Shown: positions 44,783 through 55,737, counted from the stretch's first letter. The stretch: DNA of 64,000 nt from Favolaschia claudopus (GCA_037176885.1 JAWWNJ010000030.1:1922001-1986000); one strand, 5' to 3'. Notes: generated from the letters alone by a model not told the origin. Made by a program: numbers and translations.

Positions 44783-45990
44783 TTCAAGTGCTATTGTATT
44801 AAAAGAGTAATACATTAAATACCAAGGGAATACGCTCGTATGAGGACTGGTGTTTGCCTGAGCGGCCAGTTAAAGGATTATACACTAGTGGGAGGTCTGG
44901 CACTGTATATGACTGCGCTGGTATAGCGTGGAAGTTATAATATTCCAGAACAGACCTATCACGATAGGTCTCTAACCATCCGGAATAGGATTGGGAGTCA
45001 CCCTGTGTTCCGACCAAAGGCAGAATGAGTAGGATATTACTTGGGACTTATAAGAACCTGCCGAAAGGCCAGAAGGAGTGTTTCCTGGAGGCAAGAGGCT
45101 TTCACGAATAATTCTATAAATCAATTGCGAGGGATTTGCGGACGTAGAATATTCCTACAAGGAACTACATGTCATGCCGAGGTGGCTGCCGCCGTATTAC
45201 GATCAAGGAGCACGGTCCGAGGAGGGACACCCATGTCATAACATAATGATCGGGATAAGGGAGTGGAACTCAATGCACTTTTGATCCATTTCCTGTTCTG
45301 GCAACCAAGGATAGGGCGAGGGCATAGCGGGCCCTAGGTTTCTCTCACCATATACCCGTTTGTCAATTGTTCGGTCTCTTATTATTTATTAGTGAAAGGT
45401 ATAAAAGGCATCGTTTCCTGTACTGGTACTCTAGTGGATTCCCTCCATTCGTTGTGAGCGTCAAGCCAGTGTTGGCTTCGTGAACAACTAGAAGTTGGAC
45501 TCCATTCGAGATAAACTCCAGAAGCTTATTTGTTTCTTTGGTTTGTTTCGTCAATATATACTGTCTGTTGGATCATCTCTTGAATTGTACGCGTGGAATA
45601 TTGGAAATTTTGGGAACTTACGCGTGGAATTATAAGAACTTTTGACCTACGGGACGCGTGAAACAGTTATCGGACATCTTTCGCGAGTGATATATTGGCT
45701 TAACAAGCAACTTAAACACCTAAACCTCTTGAGAAGAGTTACATCTCAAAAACCCACACTTCCTGTGTCAACATAGGACTCGTATAGACGTTCTCTGTAC
45801 AAAGTCAGCAATCGCGAAAGCTTAAGTTTAGTATATTTTGAGTATTAGGATAGTTGGATTGCCACAGTCTATACTGGACTGGAACCCCGAACCTCGCACG
45901 TCGATGTTATAGTGGTTTAGGATTATATTTGGGATTTGATCAGGGATTTAATTCCTTTCATTTCTTGGGTGTTTTCCACAGTTGCCCTAT
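44783..45990. mobile_element. Unclassified 1.2 kb insert in Y gag
   Basis: Removing it joins LTPVK to FSPGPIPG in the Y gag frame. The insert has no supported ORF. Ends on plus are ATTCATTTTCAG (left) and CTATAGTCAGCG (right), with TTT on both sides; I see no inverted repeats or LTR ends. Its first 517 bp are present again at 63484-64000 as part of a duplicated block. Confidence 0.5.
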
Positions 45991-46190
45991 AGTCAGCGTT
46001 TCACCGGTGTGAGGTTGGCAAAGAGTCCTGGACTCTCGGCCGGAGGCTCTGGAGGAGCGGCAGGGGTCGGAGCAGTAGTAGTGGGAGGATTGGCAGCGGT
46101 TTGAAAAAGCTCGACCGGACGGTCAACAGTCCTCTCGAGCCTATCCATCCGCTCGGCGGCGGCTGCAGCAGCGGCGGCAGAGTCGGTCAT
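45991..46190 (-). pseudogene. Y Gag N-terminus
   Basis: ATG at 46190: MTDSAAAAAAAAERMDRLER, then TVDRPVELFQTAANPPTTTA and a Pro-rich stretch to LFANLTPVK. It is cut by the 1.2 kb insert. It lies 144 bp inside the 5' LTR, the right place for a Ty3 gag start. Confidence 0.7.
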
Positions 46191-46333
46191 GGTGGGTTCT
46201 AGAGAGGGGGAGGAGGGGGCAAGATTCGCGGTTTGCGCGTCCGAGACAGCAGAGGAGGAGTCCGACGAAGCGTCTGAAAAATCGCCAAAGCGCGCAATCT
46301 TGACCAGTTAATCCCTTGAAGGCTTTCTTCTGC

Positions 46334-46705
46334 TGTAAGGGCAACCTTTAGGACCCGAGATGTCTCGAGGGTCTAGCGAGGGAGAATCCAAAGTTAATTA
46401 AAGACGCTACTAGGAATACATTACAGCGCACCTAGCGAGGGAGAATCCAAAGAGAAGAAAGGCTAAGGATTCCCACGCTAGGTGTGGCAAACATATACTA
46501 ACTAGTTCCCACAGGGCCGGGTCAACCGGCAATAGTCTCTGGCCCGGTCACAAGCTAAGTCCCAGCTTGATGACGTGTTTGATGGAGCTCTAGAACTATG
46601 ATGTAATTGGCCTTGGGCCAAGGCAATTTGCATCATGCTGTGCAGATCAGGGGAATGATGTAATGGGACTTGGGCAGAAGTGCCTAAGTCCCTTTGCGTC
46701 ATGCT
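46334..46705 (-). repeat. Y 5' LTR, outer end lost
   Basis: On the minus strand it ends GGTTGCCCTTACA at 46334. It matches 16745-17106 but carries an extra ~60 bp internal duplication (two GCATGA..CAAA / ATTACATCAT blocks) and stops at CAGCATGACGC, about 25 bp short of the expected TGTCAGGGG end. The adjoining plus sequence at 46706 is a coding exon. Confidence 0.8.
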
Positions 46706-48085
46706 GGCGAGAGAGTCTTCTTTCCCCCGCTCTCTTCGAGAAGTTGAAGCTCAATCGCTTCTCTGAACCGCTTGCTGGTTTTAGTGTCACCCAGACTCCT
46801 CTTTACAACCTAGGCTGCTTGCTCGACGAGCGCTGGATCCTCGACGATATTATGAAAGCTCGGGCCGAGTTCATCTATTTCCAACGAGCTGCTATGTTCC
46901 CAGGCGTCGAACCTTCATTCATCTTTCTGCCCACCAGCTTCGTCGAAAATGCGCGCGAGCTCCGGAAGGTCTTCGAAGGGATCGACAACGACGCCAATCT
47001 ACATCGCGAAATTGTCTCTCCATATAGCCCTGAAATTATCGCCATCCGAGAGCGCATTCGCAGCGGTCAGGTTGACTTGATTGGTTTTGTGTCGTGGATG
47101 AACGATCATTACTCTGCGACTTGTAAAGTCTTATCCAATCCCTACGAGTTTGGCGACTCGCTCAATCGCTGTGATGCCCCGGATCTCCTTCCCATTCTCC
47201 GTTGGGCATTTTCTGGGCTCAATCGTTTTGCCCCTCCACTCCAGCAGCAATCAATCCAGTCTGGGCTCATGGATGTGCAGGGTACATACATCGCCGCAAC
47301 GAATTTCGTCGAGCTTCGAGCGGGTCTACCTATTCCTCGCTGGCAGGCTGAGCAATTGTCTCTATTTCGTGACTTGATTCTTCAAGATCTCCTCCTTTAC
47401 CATCTTATTGCGCGCGGAAAAACCACAGTACGTATTCTTTCTTTCATTCTCGGTGCGAGACCTGACTGTTGTATCTCTAGACTTATTCTGATTGGGTGGT
47501 GCCGTGCACTCACAATGGTGAGGTATCGCTGTTTACCGATGTTGCTGTCGGATATAATGACTTCAACCTCAATCAACTCGCGCCCAACGTATGTACCCAG
47601 ACTTTCATCCGTTTTTTGGATGTCTTACACTCTTGTCTTAGTCATAGCATCCTATCTTCGATTGGATTCAATCTACCGCACAGCAGCCGGCCGCTTTCGG
47701 CCCTCACACAGATGTTTTTGCGTCTGAGCCCGAACGTTCCCTTGCCGTTAACCCAAAAGCCTGCTCGAACTCGAACTCCTCCTCCACCACCGATCAATCA
47801 GCTAACTCGCATGTCCCTCTCCCCCAACACGATCTTCCCATTCGAAATCAGTGAGCGAGTGGCCGCTCCCCCAAAAAGTCGTACCCCTGTTCCGCAATCG
47901 CCAGCGTCGGTCATTATTCTCGATTTGCCGAGGACTCCGCCTCCCCGCCCAAAACAGGAAGCAGTGGTCGACCTGTGTAGCCTTGATGTTATCGATCTCT
48001 GCACTCCTGAGGGGACACCAATCCGCGCTCCACCCAGCCGAGTTCCATTGATCTCGTCTCCCCACTCCGCCGCCGCACTAAGTTA
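46706..48085 (+). CDS. Hypothetical protein with SUMO-interaction-like motifs (5' truncated)
   Basis: Unknown family. Exon 1 (open at the Y LTR border) reads RESLLSPALFEKLKLNRFSE... to ...LLLYHLIARGKTT at about 47427. The intron GTACGT...CTCTAG ends at 47481; exon 2 is TYSDWVVPCTHNGEVSLFTD to LNQLAPN (about 47589). A second intron GTATGT...CATAG follows. The last part has two possible frames: one Pro-rich frame ends with SVIILDLPRTPPP, EAVVDLCSLDVIDLCTPEG and a stop at about 48084-48086. V-I-I-L-D-L, V-V-D-L and V-I-D-L-C beside acidic residues resemble SUMO-interacting motifs. The start is missing. It could be host or cargo of a lost element. Confidence 0.5.
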
Positions 48086-48605
48086 GAGGCAAAAACAGAA
48101 GATTTTCCTCCTCCTCTCCGCCTGCTTCCCCTTGGCTCGAATCTGGTGTACACCTTCCAACATGATATGTGATGGGGTTCATGTTGGAATGTGGGTTTTG
48201 CCTCTGACATCTCTCACTCTCAAGAGTGTCACCACTTTGATCCTTTATGATCCTATCATCAATATCTGATCCTACTGATCCTATGCATCCCTTTGATCCT
48301 TTACGATCCTATCACTGATACCTGATCCTACTGATCCTATGTTGGAAGGTGTACACCAGATGGAAGCCGAAAAGGCAAAAAGAGCACCAGATGGGAGGCG
48401 AAAAGCCAAGTCACATTGTCACAAAGTGCCTAAATACGTGACAATGTACGAAAAAGGAAAGCGACACGTCTGTACCAAACCACACCAAGCACCACATTCA
48501 ACACTCCCACCTGGGACAGACGAAAGCGAACACAACCAAAGAACAAATACTCCCACCGAATCCAATAATCCAACTCCCACCAAATCCAACACTCCATCTC
48601 CCACC

Positions 48606-50091
48606 AAATCCAGCTAAGTCCGATGAGGGGGCAGATCAGAGAACGTTCTCCAACGTGGATGCCCCAGAGCTCGAGAAACACCTCGGGATCGATGCCGGCA
48701 TCGAGAGCGGACGCGAATGCAGCCTTGTGCGACTGAGGATTGCGAAGATTGGAATTGATCCAATCCTTGACGAAGGCGGGCATGGTATGCATGCATTTGT
48801 GAGCGATATGGCCAACACGACCGCAGCGATGACAGTTGGAGTTAGTGGGATCGCACCACCGAGAGTCCTGAGGAAAACCGTCCGAAGAAATGCTGCCGGT
48901 CAAGGGGGAAGAAGAGGTGGCAGCGAGGGCGGAGCGACGGGGAACGGGAGCGGCGCGAGCAATGAATGCGAGGGGACTGAGACCATCATCCTCCTGCTTG
49001 ATCCCAGGATCAGCTAGTCTTATGGTTACCGCGCCCTTGCAACCGCGTCAGAATGTTATTAGCTAATATCATGTAAGCAGATTTCACGTCGCGTATATCT
49101 CGCTCAAAAATTGTGTTTTCTCATAACCTTTTTGCACCAAAGCCAATATAATATGTCAAGCTACCTTTCTATCAGTTCAGAATCTTCATAATGCGATGGT
49201 GTGTCTCAGCAAAAGCTACCGCGTTTTCATCACGTGTATTTCGGACCTCTCGGCCGAGCGGCGAAAATGAGTTGCATTTTGCACTCAGACTGCTTCAGAA
49301 AATCCAGAGAGTATGCAGGGATAGAGGAGCCTTTGTATAAAGTGCTCTGGGACTGTATTCAGCATAGAAACACGCCAAAGGAAGGAGGGAAAGAGAAACC
49401 GGCGAATCCGGACTTATATAATATTAGCTAATAACATTCTGACGCGGTCCGAGGGGCGCGGTAACTAACAGACTCTATATAGCGAGGGCACCGAGCTGGT
49501 ATATATAGAGCGTCTGTCTACGAGAGACTAAGGATCAGCAGCAGACGCCGTGAGGAGATCGGTGACGTCTTTAAGCGTGGGCTCCGCAGCGCGTGTGAGA
49601 AGGACAGTGCGGACGGAGCTATAGGAGGGATGGAGGTTGATAAGGAGAAGATCCTTATGATACGTCTCGTCAATGGTGACCCCCATGGCAGTGAGCTTCT
49701 TGACAGCATCAGCCATAGCACGGGTGTAGACGGAGATATCCTTGGAAGGATCATGGCGGACAGCGTTAAGCTCCGCGCGACCTACAATACGATTGGTCAT
49801 ATTCGATTTCTCGAAGTGACCCTTGAGAGACTTAAACGCCGCAGTAGCCGAGACCTGATCCTCAACAAGATACTGATAGTCCTCGTGGACATGGGAGTAG
49901 AGGTGGGGGATGATCATACGATCAAGGGAAAGATTGTCGGCTTCAGTACCAGGACCTCCATCTACAACCCAGAGAGCGTCGAGACCGAGAAGGAAGACCT
50001 TGAAATTCTTCACGAACTTGGCCCAATTGGACCCATCAAGGATGACAGTGAGGACATTAGTCAGAGCTGTGGTGATAGGGGGTGGAGCCAT
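48606..50091 (-). pseudogene. Element B Gag, split by a MITE
   Basis: ATG at 50091 (MAPPPITTALTNVLTVILDG, then SNWAKFVKNFKVFLLGLDAL). The UBN2-like core has FKSLKGHFEKSNMTN and LLLINLHPSYSSVRTVLL. Before the MITE the frame reads LLTASAADP; after it GIKQEDDGLSPLAFIARAAP, and the knuckle CHRCGRVGHIAHKC near 48835. The stop was not pinned down, because the 3' end runs into the repeated polypurine region. Related to element E Gag in layout (knuckle, CDPTN box, MPAFVKDW versus MPQHIKDW). Confidence 0.75.
49015..49530. mobile_element. Foldback MITE with 9 bp target duplication
   Basis: TAGTCT...AGACTA ends; 9 bp direct repeat AGGATCAGC at 49006-49014 and 49531-49539. Internal perfect inverted arms of 27 bp (49043-49069, 49421-49447), preceded by GGTTACCGCGCCC / GGGGCGCGGTAAC. 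Removing 516 bp plus one repeat restores the gag frame of element B. A 9 bp duplication points to Mutator-like mobilisation (8 bp hAT is the alternative). Confidence 0.75.
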
Positions 50092-50668
50092 GTGATCACG
50101 GGAAAGTGTGACGCAGGATGTGTGACGTGACAGAAAAGCGCAGACAGGAAAAGGGTATCCAGAGAGCTAGAGGTGAATCCAGCTCAAAAGAAGAGATTTC
50201 GGAGTGAAAAGTGGCAGAGGAAGAGGTAATGAGGTATAGAGTGGTTCAAGGCAGGGCCCAATAACCTGTTGGAAGGTGTACACCAGATGGAAGCCGAAAA
50301 GGCAAAAAGAGCACCAGATGGGAGGCGAAAAGCCAAGTCACATTGTCACAAAGTGCCTAAATACGTGACAATGTACGAAAAAGGAAAGCGACACGTCTGT
50401 ACCAAACCACACCAAGCACCACATTCAACATCCTATGTCCTTTGTTCTCTTTATGGTAATCCCCTTGTTCCCAATTAGGTAGTTCCTTTGTCTTCCCTTT
50501 GTCTACCATATGTAGCATTCCCTTTGTTCCTGTACCTATATATACAGCCTAGCTAGTGCCTTGAGTCCTCAGTTCTCACTGTTGACTTCAGGCAAGTATT
50601 TACTTCACATTGCAACCTACTAGAGTTCTCACTGTTGACTTCAGACCTCTGTGCTTGCCTGTTCAACA

Positions 50669-51189
50669 TCATTGTGCAGTTTGAAGTTGATGCCTTCTTG
50701 CGCGCAGGCTGCTTGCCCTTGCCCTTGCGTTTGCACTTACGATCATCTTCGTCCGGTGATAGGTACTCTAGAAACTTGCTTCAATGAAGGAGTTATGATC
50801 GGAAGGCATCATCTCACCATCATCCGATGCATCACCACCGCGAAGACGAGAGGCAGGAGCATAGCGGACTAGAAAACAAGATTATCTGAATCTTCGGCCC
50901 GAAGATTCCGAGAAAACAAAACTGACCGCAATTTAGGACTGCTCAGAAAAAGCTGGAAGTGCTGAGGATTATATGTAGGTGTATACAACACATTCTGCGA
51001 TCTTACTAAGGGTGTAGGGTCATTAAGGGCGCGGTTAATGTTAATGGACGGGGAGGCATAGTGTGACGTGACAACGGTACCAAATGCCCAAGACGTTCTG
51101 AGAGCACTTCCGCACATCAAATTTACCCGAACTCGCGTGGTCCGGATCAATTGCGGACCGCAGGTCCGCTGTGCTCTCAGAACGTCCGA
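50669..51189. other. Non-coding stretch with a 16 bp inverted repeat
   Basis: No gene supported. GACGTTCTGAGAGCAC (51092-51107) and its complement (51171-51186) bracket a 63 nt spacer. A weak minus-strand open stretch near 50670-50880 is rich in Lys/Asp but unassignable. Confidence 0.4.
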
Positions 51190-51262
51190 GACAGTCCACC
51201 ACTCAGCAGCAGGTTTGTGTTCAGTGGTTTGACCATGGTAACGCCGACGTGCAGCGATTCCT
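51190..51262 (-). pseudogene. Copia pol sliver
   Basis: The minus-strand reading GIAARRRYHGQTTEHKPAAEW is identical to a segment of the Copia-A polyprotein at about 57488-57553. A 70 bp orphan fragment fused to DIRS-2. Confidence 0.75.
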
Positions 51263-52465
51263 TCTGCACTTGTGTTTCCCGAGACAGTGAATAAAGACAT
51301 TGCTCACGAGATTTCTCTGGGGCGTATTGTCGATATCACGGACTCTGCTGTAAAGCCTGTCCTGTCTCCGCTGGGCTCTGTACCCAAGAAATATAGTGAG
51401 AAGCGTCGTCGTATCCATCATCTCTCGTACCCTCCTGGCTCATCCGTCAACGACGCTATCCCAGCGGAGTTTGGCCATCTGGTGTATGAGGCTGTCATGG
51501 GGGCGATTGAGCGCATCCGGCAGGCTGGCGAACGGTCTTTCCTCTACAAGGCAGACCTTGAGGCGGTTAGGCATATTCCCATTCACCCTGATCATATACA
51601 CCTGATGGGCTTTGAGTGGTTGAAGCGTCTATTCCTCGACATCTTCCTGCCCTTTGGGGTTTGTACGGGACCCCGCAACCTAGATGATTGGCTCATTGTC
51701 ACCCCCGCTTCCAGGGGGTATGCTCGTCATGGTCGTGCTGTCTTCCGGGCGGTTGCGGCTTCTCAATCTCCAGCGACAAGGCGGAGGATCCGACCCACTG
51801 CCTTGAGTTCAATTGCTATGCAGGCTCGTCTGCCCAAAGATAAGCTTGCTCGCCTCCTTGTCTTTCTGGATGGGTGCCTGTCTCGTCGGACTGCCAGCTA
51901 CCATGACCTAGAGAAACTCTGTGGCCATCTCGTCTTTGCTCAGTCAGTGATTCCCGTTGGACGATTCTTCACCCGCCGTATCCGGGACTTCATGCGCCGC
52001 CTTTCACTTCTCCCCCGTCACCAGCGCCGCCGTCTCCCTTCCTCTGCTCGACTCGATATTGCGTGGTGGAACACCTTCCTCCCGTCTTTCAATGGCATTT
52101 TTGCCATTGGACCCCCGCGTCCCACCATTGAGATCTTCACGGATGCTAGTGGTAAGCTGGGTTTGGGCGGTTACTGGGGAGGTGGTGACCTTTTCTTCAC
52201 TGAACCTGTCCCGGTGAAGTATGAACGCCATCCAATTCATTGGAAGGAGATGCGTGCTGTGCTACGGGCAGCGGAGGTCTGGGGTCACTGTTGGGCTGGG
52301 TTGGAGGTTATCTTTCGTATTGATAACGAGGCCATCTCTACCTGTCTGCAGTCTGGCTCTATTGATCATCCTCCTACCCAAGCGCTTTTTCGCCAGTTCG
52401 CTCTCCTCTCCCCCTCAGTATCTACTCCCTGGATCCTGCTCCTATGCAGTCCTTTGCTCGCATGA
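51263..52465 (+). pseudogene. DIRS-2 reverse transcriptase / RNase H, internally deleted
   Basis: Open frame of about 400 codons without a proper start. RT N-terminal blocks RIHHLSYPPGSSVNDAIP, FLYKADLEAVRHIPIHPDHI, FLPFGVCTGPRNL. The palm with the catalytic motif is deleted: the text jumps to DDWLIVTPASRGYARHGRAV. Then DLEKLCGHLVFAQSVIPVGR and the RNase H part (IEIFTDASGKLGLGGYWGG; IDNEAISTCLQSGS). It ends in altered sequence at 52465. The closest relatives are the DIRS RTs whose N-terminus is seen at 16300-16744. Confidence 0.75.
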
Positions 52466-52683
52466 TTTCTCCTGAATACGGCTCTGATGAAATTCCTTAT
52501 TGTTGTAATCTATTCGAGTCACTCCTGACTCACTTATCGACCCATTACTCAAGTCACAGCCAGGTACAGCCAAGCACTGCTTCCCGAGTCATTTCCACTG
52601 GAGTCATTCTGTTCTGACTCATTCTAGTTCTATAAATACATTCTCTGTACAGTATAACTTGAGCCCCCATAATACACCTCATT
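52466..52683. other. DIRS-2 3' flank, non-coding
   Basis: The motif GACTCA/GAGTCA recurs about seven times between 52517 and 52640 (ACTCCTGACTCACTT, CGAGTCATTTCC, GACTCATTCTAG). No ORF. It may be a DIRS-2 terminal region or a repeat of another element. Confidence 0.35.
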
Positions 52684-53729
52684 CTAGTAGATTGCAATGT
52701 GAAGGAACTACTTGCCTGAAGTCAACAGTGAGAACTGAGGACTCCAGGCACTATCTAGGGCCTTTATATATGTAGAGACTACTACTACTAATATGTGCTG
52801 AGTAAAGCACTTAGTAATGCTGAGTAACCAGCTGAGTAATGCTGAGTAACTAGCTGAGTAATGCTGAGTAATGGTAACTAAGCTAATGGTAACTAAGAGT
52901 AATACAGAATGAGTCAGATCAGAATCAGATGGAATCAGTGATAGGAACATGAGGAACAGATATCAGTGATAGGATCAAGTAGGACCACATTGATGATGTT
53001 CCCACACTCAATGAGTGAGAGATGTTAGAGGCAAAACCCACACTTCAACACTCCCCCGTGACGAGACAAGTCTCGCTCATCTCCCCCGTAATCCTATCAG
53101 ACCACGCAACTTTTCCACAATTGCAAGTTGATCTCCAGTAGGCACATAGTGCACAGAGATGAACCGTTTAGCAACTTGATCTCTGAGCCAATAAAAGGCC
53201 AAATCCAAGTGCTTCATACTTCCATGGTGCTCAGGATTTTTAGCAACCTGGATTGCAGACTGGTTGTCCATGAGGAGAAGGGAAGGGCCAGACACTCCAT
53301 AGCCCAGTTCATGGAGCAGATTGCGCACCCACTTGATCTCCTTTCCAGCTTCCAAGGCAGCAAGATATTCTGCCTCAGTAGTAGAAAGAGAGACAGTGGA
53401 TTGCAACTTGCTCCTCCAGCTCACTGGTCCACCACACATCACTGGCCAGGCCGTCCCTGAGGAAACCCTTCTGGTTGAGTCATATAGACATCTTCTTCCA
53501 GGTGACCGTTCAGGTAGGCAGTGGAGAAGTCAATGGAACGAAGTTTGAGGTCGTGCTGTGCAGCCAGTGCAAGGACAATGCGGAGTGTAGCAGGTTTTAC
53601 AGTAGGGGAGAAAACCTCGTTGTAGTCAATGCCATATTTTTGGCTGCGACCATCTGCAACGAGTCTCGCCTTGTAACGCTCTATGGAGCCATCAGACTTG
53701 TGCTTTATAACAAACACCCATTGGGAACG
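52684..53729 (-). mobile_element. Truncated Copia-A relative: RT start, RNase H end, 3' LTR
   Basis: On the minus strand: SQWVFVIKHKSDGSIERYKA to FPQGRPGQ (53725-53445); a deletion removes the rest of RT; then MMCGGPVSWRSKLQSTVSL to RGLIGLRGR (53442-53077), itself lacking about 10 residues after TGDQLA. The polypurine tract ACGGGGGAG (53051-53059) and a 3' LTR starting TGTTGAAGTGTGGG at 53050 follow; the LTR breaks off near 52684. It abuts Copia-A at 53729/53730. Confidence 0.8.
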
Positions 53730-54130
53730 TGTTGGAATGTGGGTTTTGCCTCTGACATCTCTCACTCTCATGAGTGTCACCACTTTGATCCTTTGATCCT
53801 ATCATCAATATCTGATCCTATTGATCCTATGCATCCCTCTGATCCTTTATGACCCTATCATTGATACCGGATCCTGCTGATCCTATGTCCCTTGTTCTCT
53901 TTATGGTAATCCCCTTGTTCCCAATTAGGTAGTTCCTTTGTGCCCAATTAGGTCTTCCCTTTGTCTACCATATGTAGCATTCCCTTTGTTCCTGTACCTA
54001 TATATACAGCCTAGCTAGTGCCTTGAGTCCTCAGTTCTCACTGTTGACTTCAGGCAAGTATTTACTTCACATTGCAATCTACCTGAGTTCTCACTGTTGA
54101 CTTCAGACCTCTGTGCTTGCCTGTTCAACA
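53730..54130 (+). repeat. Copia-A 5' LTR
   Basis: 401 bp. U3 carries about nine GATCCT repeats (53788-53883). TATA-like CTATATATACAGCC at about 53998. The box GTTCTCACTGTTGACTTCAG occurs twice downstream. It differs from the 3' LTR by several indels, so it is not a fresh insertion. Confidence 0.9.
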
Positions 54131-54320
54131 GGTTATGGGCCCCGGCCTTTGAACATCTCCTGAGTTTATCATCCTGAGATCTCATCCCTCTGCGCTCTTC
54201 ACTCTCTTTGCCCTTATAGTGTGTGTGTTTAAGTCCCTTTAAGTCTTGTAGTTAGGAACACCAACTGTTGGGACAAATCCTCTTTGAGAGGTAGTCTTTG
54301 ATCCACCAGAAAACAAATGG

Positions 54321-54509
54321 TCAGGGGACTCCACAGCTATGACGTCTTCTGACTTGGGCAGAAGTTCTCTGTCTCCAAGACATCATCATGCTGTGCTCAC
54401 TTATGTCATATCTTACGTCACCTCTTGTATATAAGTAGTCCGCTGGGGATCTCTGATCCCCAGGTTTGTTATCGACTTGGCTCCTGGGCCCTTCTCCCCT
54501 TACAATGGT
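54321..54509 (+). mobile_element. X solo LTR in Copia-A leader
   Basis: TCAGGGGACTCC...CCCTTACA at 54321-54504, with ATGG(T) before and ATGGT after (54505-54509). The first bases TG of the LTR are lost in a three-base deletion; the copy at 18236 keeps them. A 10 bp duplication GTCTTCTGAC sets this LTR and the 18.2 kb one apart from the 832 and 16127 copies. Confidence 0.85.
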
Positions 54510-55737
54510 AGTCAATCCTGTTGATTCTGGGGTTAGGGCCTAAGTGCCTTACAACTGGGTGTTCTTCAGCATCAGTTACATACACATACCTACTGTAGTT
54601 TCCTCTCCACACACACACTCCTGAGGGCGCCATCTGTTTGTGCAGGTGGTTCTAGCTTATCATCCATCTTTCCTGCGCATTTTCCATTCCCTATATCCCC
54701 CTATATTCTCTCTCTGCCATGACTCATGATGAGAGGCTTCCCATCCTTACCAAGGAGTCTATATTCTCCAACTGGTCCAGTGACTCCAAGGCTAAACTCA
54801 AAGCCAAGGGTGTCTGGTCTTATTGTCTGCCTGCAGCTTCTGATGCAGAAATCAACACAGAGGCTAGAGACAGATGCTCTGGTCTCTTGTGGCAGATGTT
54901 GGGTGATGATGTCAAGCCTCTTGTCAAGGAACATGAGGATGATCCTTGCTCTCTTTGGACTGCTTTAGAACAGCGCTTTTCCCCTAGAAAGGCAGGCGCT
55001 CGTTTCACTGCCTACCGCACTCTCACCTCTATTCGTCTTGGTGAGGGTGAGAGCTTAATCTCTCTGGTTGGTCGCACTGCTACTGCCATGAGAGCGCTCA
55101 AAGAGTCTCGCACCAAGGACTTCACTCTGGACAATGCAGATGCAGAGTTGCATGCCATGGTCCTCCTTATGGCTCTCCCTGATGAAGGGCGCTTTGCTAT
55201 CCTTAAGGCGCCCTTTGAGCAATCCCCTGATGATCTGGATGCCACTAAAGTCGAACTTGCCTATACCAATGACCGCCTGAGGCATTCAGATCTGCTAATC
55301 AGGGAGATGCCAACCAGAATCCTCTCTCTGGTCTGGCCATGGTTGCATCTACCTCTGCTCCTGCTGCCCCCTCATCTCCTGCTGTTGCTCTTGCTGCTGC
55401 ACCACCTCCTGCACCTGCTGCGACTTCGGTCTGCCCAGGGTGTGGGAAACCAGGCCACTATCTCAATCGCTGCTTCAAGTTCCTTGAACTTATTGGAAAG
55501 AAGCAACCTGGTGGTGGTCCAAATGCAACGTCCCAAGTGGCCTCTAATGCAAGTCTTCTAACTACCTCCACTTCATCTTTTGCTGATAAACGATGGAACT
55601 CAGACTCAGGCGCCACATCGCACATGACCCATCAACGTGGGCTTCTGCTGAACGCCGTTCCGCACAGGGTTCCCATCCAAGTCGCAAATGGAGTTGTAGT
55701 GTGTTGAAGTCTGGGGTTTAGTCCCGTTCGCACTATC

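Larger units (their letters stand above)
48340..50430 (-). mobile_element. Copia-like gag-only LTR element B
   Basis: 164 bp LTRs (48340-48503 and 50267-50430) read the same. TSD TCCTA (48335-48339, 50431-50435). The primer site GGTTATTGGGCCCTG abuts the 5' LTR (50266 downward). The polypurine tract GGTGGGAG is at the 3' LTR (48504-48511, minus), with further copies at 48550-48557, 48574-48581 and 48598-48605. The only coding region is gag, which a MITE splits at 49015-49530. Same design as element E. Confidence 0.9.
48182..50668 (+). mobile_element. Copia-A solo LTR, split by element B
   Basis: 48182-48339 is the first part (TGTTGGAATGTGGG...) and 50431-50668 the rest (...TTGCCTGTTCAACA), compared with 53730-54130. 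Element B and its TSD TCCTA sit between. No body follows, so it is a solo LTR. Flanks GTTCA/TCATT do not match, so its own TSD is not recognisable. Confidence 0.8.

Noticed and set aside
48504..48605. Short regularly spaced repeats as a CRISPR-like array
   Set aside because: Only four 8 bp copies with 24 bp steps, in a eukaryotic LTR element; they are polypurine tract copies.
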